Source: Halogeometricum rufum (GTDB lineage: Archaea > Halobacteriota > Halobacteria > Halobacteriales > Haloferacaceae). Taken from it: a DNA stretch of 64,000 nucleotides. A program made the translations under genes and the position numbers. The notes beneath the pieces are model-generated. The model was given only the letters and a program-made list of their open reading frames with translations. It had not been told where the DNA came from and made no database searches. Position 1 is the stretch's first letter; every line of letters begins with the position of its first letter. Of this stretch, positions 34,432 through 42,288 are shown in pieces. The stretch lies in assembly GCF_900112175.1 (NCBI RefSeq), contig NZ_FOYT01000004.1, positions 1 through 64,000 on the forward strand, in the 5' to 3' direction.

Positions 34432-36234
34432 ATGGGTGAGCATGCCATAGACAGACGGCAGTTTGTGAAGACGATGGGTACTATCGCCGGAGCGACGGCC
34501 GTCGCCGGTTGCAGCGGCGACGACTCGGGTGACGGAACGGGTGACGGCAGCGGTGGAACGGCCAGCGACGGTGAACTCGGCGAGCGGGTTCCGTCGCTGG
34601 CGTGCCCGTACTGGTCGGACGTCGGGCGCGCCCCGACCTGTGAGGAGCAACTCTCCGTCGCCAAGCCCAACGTGGAAAACGCGCTGGGGGTTCAGGTCGA
34701 ACTGCAGCCGAAAGACATCGCGACGACCATCTCCGAGTGGAACAACGACGTTCGGAAGTTCCCCATCGCGTACTGGTACATGGGGAACACCGGCGGGCGA
34801 CTCGACCCGAACCCGATCATGGTCCGTAACATGATCACTCGGGCGGGCGGCGACGGACTGTTGAACTCCTCGCACTACCCCTCGTGTGAGTTCTCGAAAC
34901 TCGCGCACGACCAAGTCTCCGCACCGTCGCTCGACAAGCGGAACGAGATGGTTCGGGAGGGGATCAAGATAATGAGCGAGGACGCCGCCCACATCCCGAC
35001 GACGAACACGCTCAACTTCAACGCCGCAAGGTCGGCCGTGAACACGGAGCGAGTCGGTCAGGCCGGCTACGCGAAGAACAACCCCCGGTTCCACATCTAC
35101 TCGTCGGTCGAAGACAAAGACCAGATGGTGTTCAACGCCGACGGGAACACGATGGCCACGTCCGCGTTCCCGCGGATGGACTCGGACTCCCTGTGGAACC
35201 ACATCGTGACGTCGACGCTGATGGAGTACGACGAGAACTTCGAACTCCAGCAGAACATGGCCGCCAGCCTCGAAACGGCCCGCGAAGGCAAGCGCATCAT
35301 CGTCGAAATCAAGGACGCGACGTTCCACAACGGCGACCCGGTCACCGCGGAGGACGTCCAGTACACGTTCCAGTGGAACCACGAGAACGGCAGCGTGGTG
35401 CCCGACCACACGGCCATCCCCTACGAGGGCGGCGCCGACGGCATCAAGATCGTCGACGACAAGACGGTCGAGTTCAACCTGAAGCAGGCGTACTGGCCGT
35501 TCATCAACAAGAAGCTCCAGAAGCGCGGCATCTACCACAAGCAGTCGTTCGTCGAATCCGGTGCCGACGAGAACCCCTCGAACTTCACGCTGAACGAGAT
35601 CATCGGCTGCGGCCCCTATCAGGTCGTCAACTTCCAGCCCGGACAGTCGGTCACACTCGACCCGTTCCCGGACTGCGCCGCGCACGACCCGCCGAACCAG
35701 CGAAAGGTGTTCCTCGCGTTCGACAGCAAGCAGGGCGCGGCCCAAGGGTTGCAGGCCGGCGAGGTCGACGTCGTGTCACAACTTCCGACGGGACTCTTCG
35801 ACCAGATGAAGCAGGCGGACGGCATTCAGACGAACGTGTTCAGCGGCTTCATGGGCTACCACTTCCACCCGCACCACGGCGTCGCGCCGACCAAGTTCCT
35901 CGAGTTCCGCCGCGCGTGGGGTAAGGCGCTCAACCGAAAGGAGATCAATCAGGTCTCTCAGTCCGGACAGGGCGAACCGCAGTACCACGGCAGCCACTTC
36001 ATCACCACGCACCCCTCCTATCCCGACGACGACAGCGACGTCTACAAGTACACCACCGAACCCACGGGCGAACCCGAGGCGGCAAAGCAGTTACTCGAAG
36101 AGAACGGGTGGGGTTGGGACGACCAGGGGCGACTCCATTACCCGCCCGACGCGGACCTGAGTCCGCTCTGGCCCAAAGAGGGAACGCCGTCCGAGGAAGA
36201 CTTCCCCTGCCTCTCGGAACTCCCCGAAGACTAG
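34432..36234 (+). CDS. ABC transporter substrate-binding lipoprotein (SBP_bac_5 fold), apparently circularly permuted
   Basis: A 600-residue lipoprotein with Tat signal (DRRQFVKTMGTIAGATAVAG, lipobox Cys27) and an acidic Gly linker. In DppA-type proteins the chain begins with the 'dP..s..iye.L' segment and ends with 'r.ely..aq.i...ap.ip'. Here the end comes first. Residues ~55-205 hold CPYWSDVGRAPTCEEQ, VQVELQPKDIATTISEW, DKRNEMVREGIKIMSEDAAH and IPTTNTLN. The usual N-terminal part follows: MATSAFPRMDSDSLWNHIVT, ATFHNGDPVTAEDVQYTFQW, GCGPYQVVNFQPG, EFRRAWGKALNRKEINQV. The C-terminus is EPEAAKQLLEENGWGWDDQG, the point where the first part would normally continue. It binds the solute for the transporter encoded upstream; its stop lies one base before the convergent gene. 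Confidence 0.9.
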   Translation: MGEHAIDRRQFVKTMGTIAGATAVAGCSGDDSGDGTGDGSGGTASDGELGERVPSLACPYWSDVGRAPTCEEQLSVAKPNVENALGVQVELQPKDIATTISEWNNDVRKFPIAYWYMGNTGGRLDPNPIMVRNMITRAGGDGLLNSSHYPSCEFSKLAHDQVSAPSLDKRNEMVREGIKIMSEDAAHIPTTNTLNFNAARSAVNTERVGQAGYAKNNPRFHIYSSVEDKDQMVFNADGNTMATSAFPRMDSDSLWNHIVTSTLMEYDENFELQQNMAASLETAREGKRIIVEIKDATFHNGDPVTAEDVQYTFQWNHENGSVVPDHTAIPYEGGADGIKIVDDKTVEFNLKQAYWPFINKKLQKRGIYHKQSFVESGADENPSNFTLNEIIGCGPYQVVNFQPGQSVTLDPFPDCAAHDPPNQRKVFLAFDSKQGAAQGLQAGEVDVVSQLPTGLFDQMKQADGIQTNVFSGFMGYHFHPHHGVAPTKFLEFRRAWGKALNRKEINQVSQSGQGEPQYHGSHFITTHPSYPDDDSDVYKYTTEPTGEPEAAKQLLEENGWGWDDQGRLHYPPDADLSPLWPKEGTPSEEDFPCLSELPED

Positions 36235-36235
36235 C

Positions 36236-36925
36236 TCAGCGGACGCCTCGCATCTCGGCGGTCGTCAGCGAGTTGTCGACCTCTCTCTCCACTACTTCTT
36301 CGACGTGCGCGCCTTGGAGTCGACTGTCTATCGTCCCGTCGACGACGAACAGTGTGGTCGGACCGCCGACGACGTCGTACCGGTCTTCCAGCATCTCGGC
36401 ACAGTCCGGGCCGTACACCGACAACAGCGTGACCGAGTCGTGACCGCGTTCGAAGACCGACTCGAGGGCGTCACGCATCTCGTCACAGTCGGGACACCGC
36501 TCGCGCCAGACGTACACGACGGCCACCGGGAAGACGCCGAGCATCGCGGGGAGTCGCTCCCCCGCGACCGGAAGAAACGGCTCGGGAGACCCGTCCGTCG
36601 GCGGCACGGATCCGGTGAACCGGTCGAGCAGTATCACGACCCGAACGCTCTCGACGAACCCCAGCGCCTCCGCCACGTCCCGAACTGCGAGATACCGGGC
36701 GACGAAGTCGGGCGCCTCGTCGGCGACGGCGACGAAGTCGGCCACGCGTCCGGACGGGGTGTCGACCGCTCTCAGTTCCTCCCCGAGGTCCGTCTCGTCG
36801 CGTATCCGCTCGTCGTATCGGGAGACGACCGACTCGAAGTCGCTCGACGGTCGGACTTCGCCGTCGTCCTGTGCCGACAGCACGCCGGATTCGATCAGCG
36901 TCTCGAAGAGTTCGTTCTCGTCCAT
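36236..36925 (-). CDS. Thioredoxin-like domain protein
   Basis: A 229-residue protein. Residues 1-~120 are mostly helical and unrecognised (MDENELFETLIESGVLSAQ). Residues ~130-225 have a thioredoxin fold with the redox motif CPDC in VYVWRERCPDCDEMRDALES, and the cis-Pro region VVGGPTTLFVVDGTI. There is no signal peptide, so it acts in the cytoplasm as a thiol-disulfide reductase or a redox sensor. An ATG at 36923-36925 is preferred to a GTG one codon upstream. It converges on the binding-protein gene and shares a strand with the FetAB pair but is 79 bases from it, so the link is unclear. Confidence 0.8.
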   Translation of the reverse strand: MDENELFETLIESGVLSAQDDGEVRPSSDFESVVSRYDERIRDETDLGEELRAVDTPSGRVADFVAVADEAPDFVARYLAVRDVAEALGFVESVRVVILLDRFTGSVPPTDGSPEPFLPVAGERLPAMLGVFPVAVVYVWRERCPDCDEMRDALESVFERGHDSVTLLSVYGPDCAEMLEDRYDVVGGPTTLFVVDGTIDSRLQGAHVEEVVEREVDNSLTTAEMRGVR

Positions 36926-37004
36926 CACGACGGTGAGATTCCCGCTGATCGTATAGAAGTGTTGGGGTGAGACGAGAACCTCCGGAGGGCCGGAGAGACG
37001 GCAG

Positions 37005-37841
37005 TTACTCGACGGCGTCGGTGGTCGAGTCCTTCGGTTGGAGCCGCTCGAGTTGCTCCGCGTCGGTGAACAGGTGCTCGGCGACGAGGAGGCTGCTGCT
37101 CATGCTCGTCAGTCCGCCCGCGGCGAATATCATCGCCATGATGACGAACTGGTAGAGCGCGGCGTACAGCGGGTTCTCGCCGGAGAGTATCATCCCGGTC
37201 ATGATACCCGGAATCCAGACCCACCCGAGGCTCTTGAGCGAATCTATCGTCGGGATGAGCGCCGCTCTGACGCCGGTCTGGATGTGCCGTGTGACGACGG
37301 CCGACGGCGGCGCCCCGAGCGCCAACCCCGCTTCTATCTCGTCGCGGTTCGAGAGAACTTCGCCACGCACGCGGTCGAGTGCGAGCGAGTTGATCTTCAT
37401 CGCGTTGGCGATGACCATGCTCCCGACGGGAACGAGGTCCCGCACGGTCGATTCGATGGCGCCCGTCAGCGTCATCGCCACGATTACCGTCCCCGCACCG
37501 AACGATATCGAGAGGAACGAGACGCGAGTAACCGCCGGGAGGCCGTCACCGCGGTTCTTTGATATCCACGTCGCACCCCCGACCATCCCGAGGAGGATGA
37601 GCCAACTCCAGAAGTACTGCACGCTGAGGAGGACGCCGATGAGCGACCCCATGACGAGGACCTGAACGAACCCTCGGACGAGTGCGACGCTGAACTCCCG
37701 TTCGAGTGCGAGACCGCGGACCCGAGAGACGCCCACTACCACGAGCGCGATTGCGACGGCGGCGGCGACCTGGAGCAGCCCTTTCACGACCGTCGGGTCG
37801 AGACGGGCGAACAGGTCCGCGAGCGGGAAACCACCCGTCAC
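37005..37841 (-). CDS. fetB: FetB-like (UPF0014) ABC permease, probable iron or metal exporter
   Basis: A 278-residue membrane protein with about seven segments and the UPF0014 signature parts FSVALVRGFVQVLVMGSLIG, GAGTVIVAMTLTGAIESTVR, MVIANAMKINSLALDRVRGE, RHIQTGVRAALIPTIDSLKS and IPGIMTGMILSGENPLYAAL. In E. coli FetAB (YbbLM) exports iron and protects against peroxide stress. Start overlaps the stop of the ATPase gene by four bases, so the two form one transporter. It lies inside the opine-like locus without obvious link to it. Confidence 0.88.
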   Translation of the reverse strand: MTGGFPLADLFARLDPTVVKGLLQVAAAVAIALVVVGVSRVRGLALEREFSVALVRGFVQVLVMGSLIGVLLSVQYFWSWLILLGMVGGATWISKNRGDGLPAVTRVSFLSISFGAGTVIVAMTLTGAIESTVRDLVPVGSMVIANAMKINSLALDRVRGEVLSNRDEIEAGLALGAPPSAVVTRHIQTGVRAALIPTIDSLKSLGWVWIPGIMTGMILSGENPLYAALYQFVIMAMIFAAGGLTSMSSSLLVAEHLFTDAEQLERLQPKDSTTDAVE

Positions 37842-38545
37842 GGCGACAGCACCTCGCGAGCGGGTCCGAGGTCGCTGACGGCGCCGTCCTCCAGCGAGAG
37901 CACTCTATCGGCCAGCCGTCGCGCTTGGTCCGGGTCGTGCGTGACGATGACGCACGCGATTCCGAAGTCGGCGACGACTTCCCGTATCAGCGCTTCCACG
38001 TACGCTTCGGTGCCGGCGTCGAGGTTCGAAGTCGGTTCGTCGAGCAGGAACGCGTCCGGGTCGTTCACCAGCGTCCTCGTCAACGCCACTCGCTGGGCTT
38101 CGCCGCCGGAGAGGTCGCCCACGTCCTTCGCCTCGTAGTCGGCGATGTCCAGACGTTCGAGCAACTCGCGCGTGCGTTCCTCGGGGACGGGTTCGTCTCT
38201 GAGCGTCGGGCCCCGAACGACGTTCTCCCAGACCGTCCCCGGGACCAGCGAGGGTTGCTGCGGGACGAGGCCGATGCGCTGTCGGAGCGTTCGCGGGGAG
38301 AGTTCGCGGTAGTCGACGCCCTCGACGTACACCGACCCCGAAGACGGCTCGTCCAGTCGATTCAGTAGCCGCAGGAACGACGACTTCCCCGCTCCCGACG
38401 GCCCCACGACGGCCAGTACCTCACCTCTGGAGACGGTCACAGAGACAGTGTCGACGACGGCGGTTCCGTCGACCAGTCTCGTCAGTCTCTCCGTCTCGAG
38501 GAGTGGCGCGTCCTCCGACTCGGAAGCGTGCGTGTCGTGTTTCAT
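37838..38545 (-). CDS. FetA-like ABC ATPase partner of FetB
   Basis: A 235-residue ATPase: Walker A GPSGAGKSSFLRLLNRLDEP, Q-loop in GLVPQQPSLVPGTVWENV, signature LSGGEAQR, Walker B AFLLDEPTSNLD, and switch His in IVTHDPDQA. The gene is the first of a two-gene unit with fetB (ATGA overlap, 37838-37841). It should energise export of iron or another cation. An upstream gap of about 140 bases to the stress-protein gene must hold the promoter; I saw no iron-box repeat there. Confidence 0.88.
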   Translation of the reverse strand: MKHDTHASESEDAPLLETERLTRLVDGTAVVDTVSVTVSRGEVLAVVGPSGAGKSSFLRLLNRLDEPSSGSVYVEGVDYRELSPRTLRQRIGLVPQQPSLVPGTVWENVVRGPTLRDEPVPEERTRELLERLDIADYEAKDVGDLSGGEAQRVALTRTLVNDPDAFLLDEPTSNLDAGTEAYVEALIREVVADFGIACVIVTHDPDQARRLADRVLSLEDGAVSDLGPAREVLSP

Positions 38546-38683
38546 GTCTGTAGGGGGGCGAACTCCGGAATGACTCCGGAAGTACCCTGGGCCTTCGGTG
38601 TCGGAGGTTCGCCGGGGCGGTGACTAAAACTACCGATTGCGGTGACAGTTCTCGCCAGAAGTCGCTCGGTCGCCGAGGCGTCG

Positions 38684-39139
38684 TCAGGAGGAGTCGGGCG
38701 TCCTGACCGTGAGCACCGGACGGTCGGAGTTCAGTAGAATCGACTGCGTCGTGCTGCCGAACATGGCCTTTCCGACCGGCGATTGGTTCCGCCCACCGAT
38801 GACGACGTACCTCGCGTCGACTTCCTCGGCGACGGAACGGACCTGCGTCTCCGGCCGGCCGACGCGCCCCGCGACGTCCACTCGCTCTCGCTGTTCTCGG
38901 TCCAGCGTCTGCTCGACCATCCGCCTGACGAAGTCCGCGGCCCGGTCACTCTCGTCCGAGACGCCGGTATCGGAGTACCCCGGCAACTCCCGCATGGTTC
39001 GGATGTGTTCGTCCACCTCCTGTTCCGGAATCACGTGTACCACGACGAGCGTATCGTCGTACGCCGTCGCGAGGTCCGCGGCCACCTCGATAACCCGCTT
39101 CGATGCCTCTTCTTCTCCGATTGCAGCTAACACGGCCAT
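38684..39139 (-). CDS. Universal stress protein (UspA family)
   Basis: A 151-residue UspA-fold protein starting MAVLAAIGEEEASKRVIEVA at 39137-39139. The usual ATP-binding pattern G-x2-G-x9-G-S is only partly kept: VIGGRNQSPVGKAMFGSTTQ has Asn at the second Gly. The end is SDRPVLTVRTPD. Usp proteins bind nucleotide or partner proteins under stress; the exact role is unknown. It is read with the FetAB pair, which would suit a metal-stress response, but the genes do not overlap. Confidence 0.88.
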   Translation of the reverse strand: MAVLAAIGEEEASKRVIEVAADLATAYDDTLVVVHVIPEQEVDEHIRTMRELPGYSDTGVSDESDRAADFVRRMVEQTLDREQRERVDVAGRVGRPETQVRSVAEEVDARYVVIGGRNQSPVGKAMFGSTTQSILLNSDRPVLTVRTPDSS

Positions 39140-39367
39140 GAACTCGAATACGAGAGCAGATATAAAAAATCTCCTCCGGGCGGGGGAAGCGACGGCGACG
39201 ACGACCGAGTGGGGCGGACGGCGGGCGTCGACTGGCCGAACGCCGCGGCGAGGGCTGGTCGAAGACGGCAAACTCCGTCCAGCAGTGGAATACGGCCCCG
39301 GACGCCTCCCTCGCCACCAAAGATTTATTCCCTAGTGAGCCAGTCGTTTTGCATGTAGCCTGATAGC

Positions 39368-39562
39368 ATGGCACGACGCAACTCCTCAGCGGACGGCTGG
39401 ACAGGCCCCGGTGAGTCGGTCTCTCAGGAGACCGACGACGTACGAGACCGGCTCCCGGGACCGAACGACAGCGAGTCTCCGAACCGGACCTCACCGGTGA
39501 GACGCGACGACCCCGAGGCGGCCTATCGCTCCACGCTCGGAACAGCGGAGGCGGCGACCTGA
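39368..39562 (+). CDS. Small hydrophilic protein coupled to DAO oxidase gene
   Basis: A 64-residue, Ser/Asp/Arg-rich frame from ATG 39368 (MARRNSSADGWTGPGESVSQ) whose TGA overlaps the ATG of the oxidase (TGATG, 39560-39564). A TATA-like stretch, aagatttattcc, lies near 39325. It has no motif, looks disordered and could be a short regulatory or partner peptide. Small subunits coupled to FAD oxidases exist in opine and sarcosine oxidase systems, often with Fe-S sites, but no Cys is present here. It may also be only a translated leader. Confidence 0.5.
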   Translation: MARRNSSADGWTGPGESVSQETDDVRDRLPGPNDSESPNRTSPVRRDDPEAAYRSTLGTAEAAT

Positions 39563-40746
39563 TGACCGCCGAAGGCGGGTATCACGTCGTCGGCGGGGGT
39601 ATCGTCGGTGCCAGCATCGCGTACCACCTCGCTCGGCGAACCGACGAACCGGTCCACGTCTACGAGAAGGGGACGCTGGCGAACGAGACGACGAAGAAGT
39701 CGCTCGCGTTCTTCGGGTTCTACGGCGACGAGACGCAGTACCGCATGAAGCGGTACGGGATGGAACTGTACAACGAGTTCCTGTCGTCGCCGCGCGCCGA
39801 CCCCGGATACGTCACGACCGGGTTACTCGACGTCGCGACGTCGGACGACGGCGCGGAATCGCTCCGGCGAGCGGTCGAAGAGCGAGGCGAGCGACTCGCC
39901 CACGCCGACGCTGACCGGGTCGACACGTCCCCGGTCGACTTCGTCCAACCGGACGAACTGAAGCGGACGGCCGTGCTGCCGTTCCTCGACACCGACGTCG
40001 TTACCGGCGGCGTGTTCCGGCCGCAGGTCGGCTATCTCCGACCGCGAGAGATGGCGCTCGAATTCGTCGACCGGGCGCGGGACGAGGGTGCCGTCTTCCA
40101 CGAGAACGCCACCGTAACGGACCTCTCGGTCGACGACGGCGTCCTCTCCGGCCTCTCCGTCGACGGCGAGGAACGACCGGCGGCGGCGGTCGTCTCGGCC
40201 GCCGGACCGTGGAACCCCCGCGTCGCCGAGATGGCGGGCGTCGAACTCCCCGTCAAACACACGCTCGCTCCGGTCTTGGAACTCGAACCCGACGAAGAGA
40301 TTCCGTACACGCTACCGTGGATAACCCACCACGAGTCCGGATTCTCCATCCGACGGAACGCCGACGGACGCGTGTTGATGACGAACCACCCCCCCGGCGG
40401 ACACGAGGAGGCCACAGAGTACGATCCCGATGAGGTCGGCGACGCCGTCCCCTCGGACCTCCGACAGCGGGGTCTCGAACTGCTCGAATCGCTCCTCCCG
40501 ACCGTCGAGACGTTCGAAGTCGTCGACGAACGGGTCGGAATCCGCTCCTCGACGCCGGACGGTAATCCGGTCGTGGGCTGGACGCGCGTCGACGGCTTCT
40601 CCGTGGCGGCGTTCAGCACGTCGGGCATCCAACTCGCCCCGGCGACGGGGAGCGTAATCGCAGAGCAACTCCTCGACGACGAACCGTCCCAGTTCTACGA
40701 GGGACTCTCGGTCAGTCGCTTCGACGCCTATGTAGACCACAGATAA
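39562..40746 (+). CDS. DAO-family FAD-dependent oxidoreductase (paralogue 2)
   Basis: A 394-residue paralogue of the protein at 28800: VVGGGIVGASIAYHLARRTD, FFGFYGDETQYRMKRYGMEL and VDERVGIRSSTPDGNPVVGW match it almost residue for residue in the FAD and active-site regions. Same predicted role: FAD-dependent C-N oxidation of an N-substituted amino acid. The two may act on related substrates or form one hetero-oligomer, like the A and B subunits of opine oxidases, although both here are of the B (DAO) type. It precedes the opine dehydrogenase and cyclodeaminase genes on the same strand. Confidence 0.9.
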   Translation: MTAEGGYHVVGGGIVGASIAYHLARRTDEPVHVYEKGTLANETTKKSLAFFGFYGDETQYRMKRYGMELYNEFLSSPRADPGYVTTGLLDVATSDDGAESLRRAVEERGERLAHADADRVDTSPVDFVQPDELKRTAVLPFLDTDVVTGGVFRPQVGYLRPREMALEFVDRARDEGAVFHENATVTDLSVDDGVLSGLSVDGEERPAAAVVSAAGPWNPRVAEMAGVELPVKHTLAPVLELEPDEEIPYTLPWITHHESGFSIRRNADGRVLMTNHPPGGHEEATEYDPDEVGDAVPSDLRQRGLELLESLLPTVETFEVVDERVGIRSSTPDGNPVVGWTRVDGFSVAAFSTSGIQLAPATGSVIAEQLLDDEPSQFYEGLSVSRFDAYVDHR

Positions 40747-40803
40747 CACCTCCCCACACAGACCCGACGAGACCATCTTTTGACGGCTATTTGCAAATAT
40801 AGA

Positions 40804-40839
40804 ATTTTATTTCATAAAATCATCCACGAAAAAATTAAG
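40804..40839 (+). promoter_or_regulatory. Inverted repeat and TATA element of opine dehydrogenase gene
   Basis: ATTTTAT-TTC-ATAAAAT (40804-40820) is a perfect inverted repeat with 7-base arms, directly upstream of a TATA-like run gaaaaaattaag (40828-40839), about 30 bases before the ATG at 40864. The repeat is well placed as an activator or repressor site. Confidence 0.5.
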
Positions 40840-40863
40840 GCGGTACACGTCGATGCGTGAGTC

Positions 40864-41976
40864 ATGGGACAACAGATCACGGTCCTCGGCGCGGGCGCGG
40901 GCGGTCTCACCACGACCGCCGACCTGACGATTCAGGGCCACGACGTGACGCTGTTCGAACTTCCGAAGTTCGAGTCGAACCTGGAAGCGATTCGGAGCAA
41001 CGAGGGAATCGACATCACGGGCGCGGCGAACGAGGGCCACGCGCGACCGGCGACCGTCACCTCCGATCCGGCAGAAGCGGTCGAAGACGCCGACCTCGTC
41101 ATCCAGGTCGTCCCGAACTTCGCGTTCGAACCGTTCGCCGAAGCCGTCGGTCCGCACCTCTCCGAGGGACAACCGTTCGTCCTGCTCTCGGCGAACACCA
41201 TGAGCGCACTCGAGTATCGTCAGATTCTCGACGACGTGGGTGCCCCGGAGATTCGTCTCGGCGAGACGCCCTCGCTCGCGTACGCGGTCCGGAAGACCAG
41301 TCCGAGCAGCGTCCACGTCCTGGGAATCAAGCGCGAACTCTCCGTCGCCGGCCTCCCGGCGGAACACTCGTCGGTGCTCGCGGAGCAGATGGACGACGTG
41401 TTCCCCTTCTCCGTCAGTGCGGCGGAGAACGTTCTCGAGACGAGTCTGTTCAACGCGAACCCCGTGATTCATCCCGTCGGGGCCCTGCTGAACGCGGGCG
41501 AAATCGAGTCGCCGGACGACGAGTACTACCTGTACCAGAACGTCACGGACTCGATCGGACGGGTGATGTCGAGGGTCGACGAGGAACGAGCGGAGATCGG
41601 CGAGGCGCTGGGATTGGAGGTGAAGACGGTCGGCGAACTCTTCCACGACTGGTACGGTATCGGGGAGAACGAGTACTACGCGACGACGACGAACTCCCTG
41701 CGTACGAGTTCGATCCACGGGCCGATTCAGGGGCCGGACTCGCTCGACCACCGCTACGTCACCGAGGACGTCCCGTACGGTCTCGTTCCTCTCTCGGAGA
41801 TGGCCGCGGCCTGCGGCGTCGAGACGCCGACCATCGACTCGCTCATCCAACTCGCCGAGGACGTCCACCACACGGACTTCCGCGCCGACGGACGAACGCT
41901 CGACGACTGCGGCATCGACGCCACCGACAGAGACGCACTCCTCCGGGTCGCGACTCGGAGCAACGCCCGCGTCTAG
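40864..41976 (+). CDS. Opine dehydrogenase family (octopine/nopaline dehydrogenase-like)
   Basis: A 370-residue NAD(P)-binding dehydrogenase: Rossmann loop VLGAGAGGLTTTADLTIQGH (GxGxxG at 9-14), then the octopine-dehydrogenase C-terminal domain. The catalytic His lies in FNANPVIHPVGALLNAG, and the substrate-side Asp in TEDVPYGLVPLSEMAAACGV. Family members make or split N-(1-carboxyalkyl) amino acids from an amino acid and a 2-oxo-acid, in either direction. Next to two DAO-type oxidases, a cyclodeaminase-like gene and a peptide/opine transporter, a catabolic or interconverting role on opine-like compounds is reasonable; the actual substrate is unknown. Confidence 0.88.
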   Translation: MGQQITVLGAGAGGLTTTADLTIQGHDVTLFELPKFESNLEAIRSNEGIDITGAANEGHARPATVTSDPAEAVEDADLVIQVVPNFAFEPFAEAVGPHLSEGQPFVLLSANTMSALEYRQILDDVGAPEIRLGETPSLAYAVRKTSPSSVHVLGIKRELSVAGLPAEHSSVLAEQMDDVFPFSVSAAENVLETSLFNANPVIHPVGALLNAGEIESPDDEYYLYQNVTDSIGRVMSRVDEERAEIGEALGLEVKTVGELFHDWYGIGENEYYATTTNSLRTSSIHGPIQGPDSLDHRYVTEDVPYGLVPLSEMAAACGVETPTIDSLIQLAEDVHHTDFRADGRTLDDCGIDATDRDALLRVATRSNARV

Positions 41977-42288
41977 CTTCGCCGAAGCATGTCGATAGCG
42001 TTCGTCGGCGGCGGCGGAAAGACCTGTGGCGCGGAAACGGCCCGGAACCCGGCGGGCGTCGCTCTCCCGACGCGTGTTCGAGGGAACGCGAACGGGGCGA
42101 GAGCCGTCTTCCCGCGGTCGAAGGCGTCACTATCGCGGACGCGGACGCCAGTAGGCGGGACACGGTGAGCGTCGACGGAGTCCCGGCCGTGCGAAGCGGG
42201 TTCCGGCCGGCGACGGACACCGTTCGCCCCGAATCTCGAATCGAGCCGAGTCCGACCATTCCGGACCCCACCACACTAACAGCACACT
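41977..42288. other. Intergenic, 312 bases
   Basis: No gene or clear promoter seen between the opine dehydrogenase and cyclodeaminase genes. The GC content remains high, so it could be an eroded coding stretch, but I find no family sequence. Confidence 0.45.
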
